Position numbers and translations under genes: made by a program
Part shown: positions 1 through 5,654 of the stretch, piece by piece
How the letters are laid out: every line of letters begins with the position of its first letter
Position numbering within the stretch: the first letter of the stretch is position 1
Assembly (NCBI GenBank): GCA_964495085.1
Contig: CAZBUK010000082.1
Span: 1-16,703, forward strand
From: CAZBUK01 sp964495085
Lineage (GTDB): Bacteria > Bacteroidota > Ignavibacteria > T3Sed10-11
Direction: 5' to 3'
DNA length: 16,703 bases
The notes under the pieces: generated by a model
Database searches by the model: none
What the model saw: only the letters and a program-made list of their open reading frames with translations
What the model was told of the DNA's origin: nothing

Positions 1-526
1 GATTGTTATCCATGTACCGACTCTCTCACGCAATCCAAAGAGCAGGAATCCGCGAAAGAAGAATTCCCACGCGGTGTAGAAAAATAACCCCCTGATCAAT
101 TGAAAGGTGAGAAATGCGACGGGGGAATCGCCGGCGGCGGGATCGAGCGGATAATATTCGATCATCTCCGTCGTGTGAGAAGCGGGATACAGCATCGCCA
201 CTGCTATGACCGGAAAGAGGACTAGCGTCGCGGTCAATCCGAATTTCCAGTCCCCAACGGCGATGCCGTACTCACGGATTCGTTCCCGAAACAGGAAGAC
301 GATGATCGCCAGCGGTATGAGTTCCCAGCAACACAAAGGCAGTCGAAAACATGAACGCCGATTGTTCAAAACCGGTAGACGAGCCGTACAACTGTCTGAA
401 ATATTCCATCGAGCCGAAATGCCGGTGGACGGTCGGTATGAACGCTGCCGAGAGGAGAATGAGCGTCGGCTTCAGATCGGCTCTCGTGATCATACCTTTG
501 ATGTTTACATATGCGGTTATATGCAT
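1..526 (-). pseudogene. CPBP/CAAX-type intramembrane protease, partial and frameshifted
   Basis: This is the last gene of the minus-strand operon and it runs off the left edge. The first frame begins near 526 (or Met12 at 493) and reads a hydrophobic N-terminus up to about 326. The reading then needs a one-base shift at the CCC of 324-326 (GGG on the coding strand). After the shift the frame stays open to base 1, with segments such as ELIPLAIIVFLFRERIREYG and WEFFFRGFLLFGL. The W-E-F-F-F-R-G segment resembles motif 1 (E-E-x-x-x-R) of the CPBP family, membrane metalloproteases related to CAAX endopeptidases. The later His motifs would lie outside the window. Only 15 bp separate it from the SDR gene upstream, so it is probably cotranscribed. 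The shift lies in a short G run, so it could be a real mutation or a consensus error. Family assignment is good; target and function are unknown. Confidence 0.7.
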
Positions 527-541
527 AACGATTAGCCGTTG

Positions 542-1522
542 TTAAATACCCCGCAGCCACCCGACTGTTTCCCGAAGAGCGACTGTGAAAGGGGTGATTG
601 TGTACCCTAATTCCTTATCCGCCTTTTCGCTGGAAGTTGCCCAGTCATCGAGAAACATCCGCACCCATCCCGGAGTTATCAGGGGGTAACCGCCGAACAG
701 CCTTGCCCGCAGTTCCTCGATCCGGGAGAAGCCCGTCGCGACCGGAGGGGGCACGCGGAACATCGTATAGTTTTTCCCCGACAGTTCTGAGAGAGACCGG
801 AAGAATTCGTTGTACGAAATATTTTCCCCGCCGAGTATGTATCTCTCGCCGCTCCGGCCGCGCTGCATGGCGGCAATGAAGCCGGAGACCACATCGCGGA
901 TGAAAGCATAACTCCCGATCGCTTCGCCGTCGCCGGGAATCAAACGCCACTTTCCCGCGAGGTAGAGCTGAATCATTTTCGTCACAGAATTTCCCTCCGT
1001 CATCGATCCCGGCCCGAACAGCCGCGTCGGGTTGACCGTCACGATCTCGAGGCCGTGCGGGAGGAATTCTTCCACTACGGATTCCGAGACTATCTTCGAG
1101 CGCTGGTATTCGTTATAAATTCTGACGTTCGGTTTCGGAACTTCCGTTACCGGAATCCCGTTCGACGGACCCATGGTGACCTCCGAAGAAGCAATCACCA
1201 CCCGGCCGACGCCCGACTCAAGAGCCGCGGTCAGCATATTCCGCAGGCCTCCGGCATTAATTCTCATGTACCGCTCCGGATAGCGGGCCCAGTTCCTCGC
1301 ATACGCGGCCAGATGGAATATCCGGTCGATCCCTTCGCACGCATGGACCAGCGATTCTGAATTCAAAATGTCGCCGGTTCGTATCTCGATCCCATGCGCC
1401 TGCAGCGAAGTTGCGTCCGAGAACGGCCTGCAGAGCGCGGCTACATGGTGACCTTGCTCCAGGAGCGACTCCGCCAATCTGCCGCCGATAAATCCAGTGG
1501 CACCGGTTACGAGTATATTCAC
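542..1522 (-). CDS. Extended SDR NAD(P)-dependent epimerase/reductase
   Basis: A 326-residue extended short-chain dehydrogenase/reductase. The N-terminal Rossmann motif is complete (T6-G-A-T-G-F-I-G13). The catalytic motif is YQRSK with Tyr139 and Lys143, with a Ser pair near 112-113 (ASSEVTMGP). The stretch GERYILGGEN around residue 230 is typical of dihydroflavonol-reductase-like and HpnA-like (hopanoid-associated) SDRs. Such enzymes oxidise, reduce or epimerise sugar nucleotides or other carbonyl substrates in the cytoplasm; the substrate here is not readable. The start is GTG at 1522, whose last bases overlap the stop of the upstream PAP2 gene as GTGA, implying translational coupling. Sitting between two membrane PAP2 enzymes and a membrane protease, it may act on a lipid precursor or headgroup, but that is inference. 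Confidence 0.9.
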   Translation of the reverse strand: MNILVTGATGFIGGRLAESLLEQGHHVAALCRPFSDATSLQAHGIEIRTGDILNSESLVHACEGIDRIFHLAAYARNWARYPERYMRINAGGLRNMLTAALESGVGRVVIASSEVTMGPSNGIPVTEVPKPNVRIYNEYQRSKIVSESVVEEFLPHGLEIVTVNPTRLFGPGSMTEGNSVTKMIQLYLAGKWRLIPGDGEAIGSYAFIRDVVSGFIAAMQRGRSGERYILGGENISYNEFFRSLSELSGKNYTMFRVPPPVATGFSRIEELRARLFGGYPLITPGWVRMFLDDWATSSEKADKELGYTITPFTVALRETVGWLRGI

Positions 1523-2457
1523 GTTCGTATCCTTTCCTTGTTCGTGATTTCAAACCATGGGGACCTCCGTGTGCGTTGTGCGCGGCGTCCCCCCACAAAG
1601 TCGATCATGGTCAGAACGTTCGGGTAAAATTTCAGCGTCGCTAACCCGAGTACGATACCGGCGACCACGTCCAGGGTGTAATGAAACCTCCCGTAAACCG
1701 TCGATGGGTAGATCAACAGAAGCGTGGGGAGAAGCAGATATAACCACGATCTGGCATGTTTATAAAGCATGCCGATTATCACCGTGGCGGCTGCGCAGTG
1801 CGGACTCGGCAGACTCCCCCCGGGGTAATGCGCATTTGCGCGTATCCAATCGCTCAATCCGGTGAACAGGCCTCCTTCAAGCTGAACGGTATAGAGGTCG
1901 GGATTGTAGTACATCTGGCTTGCGACCGGAAACAGGATGAAGCCCATATAGCAAGCCCCGTACGCGAGGCAGAGCGCGAACAGATATTCCAGCGCTCCAC
2001 GGGTTCCGCTTTTCAGAAAACACAGCAGCGCCGCGGCAGGGAGGAGCGGCACGTAAGCGACGTACGCAAACATCATCAGCTCGGTGAGCGGAGGAGAGAC
2101 GAACTTTTGCAGATAGAGCGAAACCTCCGTGCCGATCAGCGCGTGCTCGAGTCCGATCACTATATCGTCTTTCCATCCCTCGACGAGCGTGTTCTGGAGC
2201 TCTCCGGATATCTGAAAGAAAAATTCGAAATAATAGAATACCGCTCCCGCTATAACGAGCAACCGGATTTTCCCGTTGGCGACGGCTCCGATGCTCGCGA
2301 ACGTCGCCATAAGACTGAGTCCCGCGGCTGCAGTCTTGAGAGCGACGATCTGCCATTCATCAACGTTCGCACGGAAGATGATCGTCAGAATGAAGCAAAC
2401 GGCAATGACCGACATACAGGCGGCTTTAATTCCTCTTGTCAACGATTCATCGGACAT
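1519..2457 (-). CDS. PAP2-superfamily membrane enzyme, Aur1-like (second paralogue)
   Basis: A multi-pass membrane protein of 312 residues from the chosen start. It carries PAP2-type motifs: GGSLPSPHC with His220, and YGRFHYTLD with His259 and Asp263, the expected catalytic His/Asp set. The classical K-x6-R-P motif is missing, and the Arg of the usual S-R-x5-H motif is Thr. That pattern fits the Aur1/inositol-phosphotransferase-like branch (PAP2_3) better than simple lipid phosphatases. Such proteins hydrolyse or transfer phospho-headgroups of lipids at the membrane. An ATG at 2505 is possible, but ATG 2457 is preceded by AAGGAG nine bases upstream and shortens the overlap with the upstream gene from 59 to 11 bp. 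It is clearly paralogous to the gene at 2447-3415: both share TELMMF, a PSxHCA motif and STVYGxFHY in the same order. Substrate unknown. Confidence 0.85.
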   Translation of the reverse strand: MSDESLTRGIKAACMSVIAVCFILTIIFRANVDEWQIVALKTAAAGLSLMATFASIGAVANGKIRLLVIAGAVFYYFEFFFQISGELQNTLVEGWKDDIVIGLEHALIGTEVSLYLQKFVSPPLTELMMFAYVAYVPLLPAAALLCFLKSGTRGALEYLFALCLAYGACYMGFILFPVASQMYYNPDLYTVQLEGGLFTGLSDWIRANAHYPGGSLPSPHCAAATVIIGMLYKHARSWLYLLLPTLLLIYPSTVYGRFHYTLDVVAGIVLGLATLKFYPNVLTMIDFVGGRRAQRTRRSPWFEITNKERIRT

Positions 2458-3415
2458 AGTTACGATCTCCTTCGTAATGATTTCGACCGGAAACAATGCG
2501 CGCATTAAGATACATGACTCCTATTGCGAGCAAGATGCCCGCGGCAACGTCGGCCACATAATGAAACCAGCCGTAGACCGTGGAAGCGTAGATAAGCAGA
2601 ACGAGCGGGACGGCGGGATAGAGAAACTTTTTAGAGCAACGGGCAAGCGTTACCAGAACCACGGTCGCAAGCGCACAGTGCGCGCTCGGAAACGCCCCGC
2701 CGTACAAATGGACCCCGCTTCTCATATATTCGGTGATATCCGTGAATATGTATCCCTGGAAGGAAACCAGGTCGAACCCTTCGAGCATTCTGGAAGGACC
2801 GGCGACCGGCAGGAGCATGTAGCCGGCGTAACAAACGACGTTGGTGAGAATCCAATCGTCCAGGAATCGTTCCACTCCTTCCCGGCCTCCGTGCCGGTAC
2901 GCTAAAAGCGCCGCGGCGGGTATAAGCGCAATATATATCACGTAGCCGAACATCATCAGTTCCGTGAGCACTACGGATGACCGTTCGTACAGCCACTGCG
3001 TCGGATGAGCTGCGAAAATCCGGTGTTCGAAACCGATGATGACGCCGTCGTACCACGTATCGGTGATGAGGTGTATCGAACCCCCCATTGTCTTGTAGAC
3101 CATCGACATGACGGTCATGTAGACGATGATGCGGGCGGTGGTTCTATACTTCGGTCGGGCAAAACCCGTGAAATATAACAGGATAACCGCTGCTACGAAG
3201 AGTAAAACAACGGAACCGATTCGGCCGACCGGGTCAGGCGCATTGTTGGGGTTTAAACAGTGCAGGAGGATGAGGCAGAGCAGAAAAGAAATGAGCGCCA
3301 TATCTGATACCCGGAGCCGGAGCTCCCGTTCGTCTACGATTTCCGAGATTCCAGTCTGTATACGTTTTTCAACCGCCTGCGATTCCGCTTGTCGTATTTG
3401 TCCGTTCGGTTTCAT
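2447..3415 (-). CDS. PAP2-superfamily membrane enzyme, Aur1-like (first paralogue)
   Basis: About 322 residues with an N-terminal soluble stretch of roughly 35 residues followed by several hydrophobic helices. Motifs in order are TELMMFGYVIYI, GYMLLPVAGPSR, GGAFPSAHCALAT (His246) and YGWFHYVADVAAGI (His285, Asp289). These are the catalytic motifs of PAP2-fold phosphotransferases/phosphatases; as in its neighbour, the S-R Arg is Thr and no K-x6-R-P motif is seen. The closest family is probably the Aur1-like PAP2_3 group, which uses lipid phospho-headgroup substrates. ATG 3415 is preferred because GGAG lies six bases upstream; ATG 3427, four codons earlier, has no clear ribosome site. It overlaps the second paralogue by 11 bp and follows the DUF3108 gene by about 80 bp, so the three are likely one transcript. 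Confidence 0.85.
   Translation of the reverse strand: MKPNGQIRQAESQAVEKRIQTGISEIVDERELRLRVSDMALISFLLCLILLHCLNPNNAPDPVGRIGSVVLLFVAAVILLYFTGFARPKYRTTARIIVYMTVMSMVYKTMGGSIHLITDTWYDGVIIGFEHRIFAAHPTQWLYERSSVVLTELMMFGYVIYIALIPAAALLAYRHGGREGVERFLDDWILTNVVCYAGYMLLPVAGPSRMLEGFDLVSFQGYIFTDITEYMRSGVHLYGGAFPSAHCALATVVLVTLARCSKKFLYPAVPLVLLIYASTVYGWFHYVADVAAGILLAIGVMYLNARIVSGRNHYEGDRNYVR
2467..2472 (-). promoter_or_regulatory. Shine-Dalgarno deciding the start of the second PAP2 gene
   Basis: AAGGAG on the minus strand lies nine bases before ATG 2457, inside the 3' end of the upstream PAP2 gene. It favours this start over the ATG at 2505. Confidence 0.65.
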
Positions 3416-3493
3416 GAGCTTCTCCATATCAGCCGGCGCCGTGTTGCCCCGGATTTGAGCATCGGATCATGTTTGGGTGAGTGAACATTTGAA

Positions 3494-4309
3494 TTATCTC
3501 GATACGCGTTGCGAGGTCAGGGGCGTCCAGTCGGGTCGCTGCCAGGATTCGAGCTCGATCCTCACGGATCCTATCACCACCTTCATCTCCGCGCGTATCG
3601 GCACTGCGGCAAAATCGGCGCTAATCCAGCCGGTGAAATCGCCTGAGAGTCCCTGCGATGTTCCTCCTTCCCAATCGGCTTTGCCATGATACTTCCGGAC
3701 GCGGACGGGGTACGGCCAGACTCCGATTTTGATCTCCTCGGTGCCATGCAAGAAATCTAACCGGGTGTTCCGCACCGATCCGTTGACAAAGGTCGGAACG
3801 TCGAGTAAGCCCGACGAGAAGGATCGGATGCGTGTATAGGCGAAGAGGGACGGTCCGTTGACGAATGGGGGAGCGTTCCGGACGGTATCGGCGACCGTGC
3901 ATATACCTGACGTCCCGTCCCATTCATAGTGGTAGATCGTCCGGTCCGGTTCGTCGTACACGTGCCTGATCTTCGTTCTCGTTTTTTTATTCCTGTAATC
4001 GCCTTTGAATTCGATGGTTTTGAACGTCGCCGCGTCGATAAGCGATTCGTTGTATTCCCGGATATCGACGAAGGGGATGGAGGGGTTCGATTCGACGAGC
4101 ATCGAGACTCTGAAGGCGCGGTCGTCGGCTCCGTCGTCGATGCGTTTAATGGTGATGGTGCCGAGCCGGATGAATTTCCATTTGACGCTGTATCGCAATT
4201 CCTCGTTCGGGAGGAAGACCAGCGTAGCGGAATCTCCCGGCAGAGCCTTGAGAGCGACCGCTGAAGCCAGCAACAGCGGCATGAGGTATCGTCGCACGTT
4301 GTCGATCAT
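3494..4309 (-). CDS. DUF3108 family exported protein
   Basis: A 271-residue protein with a positively charged start and hydrophobic signal segment (about residues 7-22), so it is probably exported to the periplasm. The rest is beta-rich, and the C-terminal part contains GKADWEGGTSQGLSGDFTGW followed by alternating strands ending ELESW, resembling the DUF3108 domain. The biochemical role of this family is not established; many members sit beside envelope or polysaccharide genes. A strong ribosome site (GGAGG, nine bases before ATG 4309) marks the start. It is the first gene of the operon leading into the two PAP2 genes, suggesting a periplasmic or envelope-facing partner for them. Function is otherwise unknown. 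Confidence 0.8.
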   Translation of the reverse strand: MIDNVRRYLMPLLLASAVALKALPGDSATLVFLPNEELRYSVKWKFIRLGTITIKRIDDGADDRAFRVSMLVESNPSIPFVDIREYNESLIDAATFKTIEFKGDYRNKKTRTKIRHVYDEPDRTIYHYEWDGTSGICTVADTVRNAPPFVNGPSLFAYTRIRSFSSGLLDVPTFVNGSVRNTRLDFLHGTEEIKIGVWPYPVRVRKYHGKADWEGGTSQGLSGDFTGWISADFAAVPIRAEMKVVIGSVRIELESWQRPDWTPLTSQRVSR

Positions 4310-4354
4310 GATTATCTTCCTCCATAGATATGGTGAGCGAGCTTATCTGGACGA

Positions 4355-4397
4355 AAGATACGTGACGATCGGCGGCGGGTTGTCAAAGGAATGTCAA
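4355..4397 (-). promoter_or_regulatory. Possible promoter of the DUF3108-PAP2-PAP2-SDR operon
   Basis: Two perfect TTGACA hexamers occur on the minus strand, at 4397-4392 and 4386-4381, eleven bases apart and within a repeated CTTTGACA. They lie 70-90 bases upstream of the DUF3108 start. No good -10 box follows at 17 bp; TATCTT at 4360-4355 is 20 bp from the nearer hexamer. The repeat could equally be an operator or an outlier of the adjacent heptamer repeats. Confidence 0.25.
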
Positions 4398-4432
4398 AGA
4401 TCCGTCATTAGGTAATCATACTACCGGGGATG

Positions 4433-4495
4433 GGTGGAGGTCGGAGGCCGGAGATCAGATGTCAGAGACCAGAGGTCAGCGGTTAGAGGTCGGAA
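4433..4495. repeat. Degenerate heptamer array 1 (GTCAGAG family)
   Basis: Nine imperfect tandem heptamers read on the plus strand as GTCGGAG, GCCGGAG, ATCAGAT, GTCAGAG, ACCAGAG, GTCAGCG and so on. It lies just downstream of the DinB gene. The same heptamer in the same orientation forms the larger array at 5215-5319. Confidence 0.8.
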
Positions 4496-4562
4496 GATTA
4501 TTTCGGTAATTTGGATTGCAGAGTGATTACGCGTTGCGTCGATGAGCGATAGACGGGATGGA

Positions 4563-5030
4563 CTACCGTTCGCCCCACTGCCATAGTCCGTATTGCACTC
4601 GTCTATCGACCGTAAAGCCGGACTGTTTGAGTGCGAGCATGATCTGGCCCCGGTGGTGCGATTCATGGGAGATAAGGTAGCCGATGAATGCGAACAGGTG
4701 CGGTTTGAATCGCGGAACAACGCCCGTTTCGTAAGATGCGTCGATCAATGCGGCTACGGCCGCTCCCGATTTCTCGAACGCCGATGCGAACAGATTTTTG
4801 TCCTTTCCGCCCTCCCTAGGCACATCGGCAATGCCTTCGAGCAGATCGGGCGACATTGATTTAAGCCACAGCAACCGGACATTATGCATATGCGCGAGCT
4901 GTTCTCCCACCGTGCGTCCCTTCGACGACGAGACAGCGTCGAGCTGCTCCGTACCGATCGAATCGAGCAGGAAGAGGTTGATTCTGTTATGAATCAGCCA
5001 GGTATCGATGAATTGCGATTTAGGATCCAT
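4563..5030 (-). CDS. DinB-fold (DinB/YfiT-like) putative metal-dependent protein
   Basis: A 155-residue, mostly helical protein of normal DinB-family length. The family usually binds a divalent metal with three His residues. Here candidates are His47 or His49 in the helix EQLAHMHNVRLLWL, and His122 and His126 in SHESHHRGQI, matching the family's H-x3-H-x-G-Q motif near the C-terminus. Some relatives are thiol S-transferases (bacillithiol or mycothiol type) and others are unassigned, so no reaction is claimed. The start is ATG 5030; a GAGGAG lies rather far upstream (about 11 bases). The gene is isolated between two heptamer arrays in the same orientation. Its first codons lie in a 55-bp segment duplicated exactly across an assembly gap, so the true upstream sequence should be read with care. 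Confidence 0.88.
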   Translation of the reverse strand: MDPKSQFIDTWLIHNRINLFLLDSIGTEQLDAVSSSKGRTVGEQLAHMHNVRLLWLKSMSPDLLEGIADVPREGGKDKNLFASAFEKSGAAVAALIDASYETGVVPRFKPHLFAFIGYLISHESHHRGQIMLALKQSGFTVDRRVQYGLWQWGER

Positions 5031-5064
5031 GGGGTGCTGTACTCCTCAGGTTGTCGGATGTCAG
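5010..5064. repeat. 55-bp exact duplicate, left copy at gap 1
   Basis: This segment, from GAATTGCGATTT to GGATGTCAG, is identical to 5165-5219. One copy ends exactly where the N run starts and the other begins exactly where it ends. This is the pattern of two contigs overlapping at their ends but joined with a fixed 100-N spacer. Confidence 0.9.
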
Positions 5065-5164
5065 NNNNNNNNNNNNNNNNNNNNNNNNNNNNNNNNNNNN
5101 NNNNNNNNNNNNNNNNNNNNNNNNNNNNNNNNNNNNNNNNNNNNNNNNNNNNNNNNNNNNNNNN
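5065..5164. other. Scaffold gap 1 (100 N)
   Basis: Exactly 100 N, which usually means unknown gap size. The flanks overlap by 55 bp, so the real gap may be zero. Confidence 0.95.
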
Positions 5165-5219
5165 GAATTGCGATTTAGGATCCATGGGGTGCTGTACTCC
5201 TCAGGTTGTCGGATGTCAG
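5165..5219. repeat. 55-bp exact duplicate, right copy at gap 1
   Basis: Identical to 5010-5064. It contains a second copy of the first codons of the DinB gene and probably does not exist as a separate copy in the genome. Confidence 0.9.
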
Positions 5220-5319
5220 AGGTCGGACGTCAGAGGTCAGACGTCAGAGGTCGGACGTCAGAGGTCAGATGTCGGAGGTCAGACGTCAAAGATTAGAAGT
5301 CAGAAATCAGTAGTCAGAA
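5215..5319. repeat. Heptamer array 2 (GTCAGAG/GTCGGAC)
   Basis: Fifteen heptamers in perfect 7-bp phase. The first ten alternate closely between GTCAGAG and GTCGGAC/GTCAGAC, making a 14-bp higher-order period, and the last five decay (GTCAAAG, ATTAGAA, GTCAGAA). Short peptides encoded here are repetitive and not protein-like. Confidence 0.9.
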
Positions 5320-5335
5320 ATGTGATTCGGACTTA

Positions 5336-5654
5336 CATTAAAATAATCGTGTCCATCCTCTAATCATAAAAATCCTGTTCAAGACATCCCTAATAACCTG
5401 CAATCATAAAAATCCTNNNNNNNNNNNNNNNNNNNNNNNNNNNNNNNNNNNNNNNNNNNNNNNNNNNNNNNNNNNNNNNNNNNNNNNNNNNNNNNNNNNN
5501 NNNNNNNNNNNNNNNNGTTCAAGACAATCCAAATAACCTCATTAAAAAAATCGTGTCAATCCTGCAATCATCAAAATCCTGTTCAAGACAATCCAAATAA
5601 CCTCATTAAAAAAATCGTGTCAATCCTGCAATCATAAAAATCGTGTTCAAGACA
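5336..5654. repeat. 64-bp AT-rich tandem repeat, interrupted by gap 2
   Basis: Two full units start at GTTCAAGACAATCC (5517 and 5581), each 64 bp, and an 11-bp part unit follows from 5645 into the RND stop codon. Left of the gap are a diverged part unit (from about 5336) and a 40-bp unit at 5377-5416 that lacks the central 24 bases. AATCCTG and AATCGTG recur within each unit. The array occupies the whole spacer downstream of the efflux operon, and copies may be missing in the gap. Confidence 0.88.
5417..5516. other. Scaffold gap 2 (100 N)
   Basis: Exactly 100 N inside the 64-bp tandem repeat. The flanks do not show an exact overlap as at gap 1, but the repeat itself explains the assembly break. 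The true length is unknown. Confidence 0.95.

Noticed and set aside
1756..2508. Plus-strand frame of 250 codons
   Set aside because: Antisense to the second PAP2 gene, and its composition is that of a shadow frame.
4433..5319. Insertion sequence bounded by the heptamer arrays
   Set aside because: No transposase or terminal inverted repeats; the arrays are direct and the gene is DinB-like.
5051..5363. Frames across the N gap and heptamer array
   Set aside because: They read through Ns and low-complexity repeats and give repetitive SEVRSQK-like peptides that are not proteins.
5336..5654. CRISPR array candidate from the regular repeats
   Set aside because: Units are contiguous 64-bp tandem copies with no unique spacers, and no cas genes are present.
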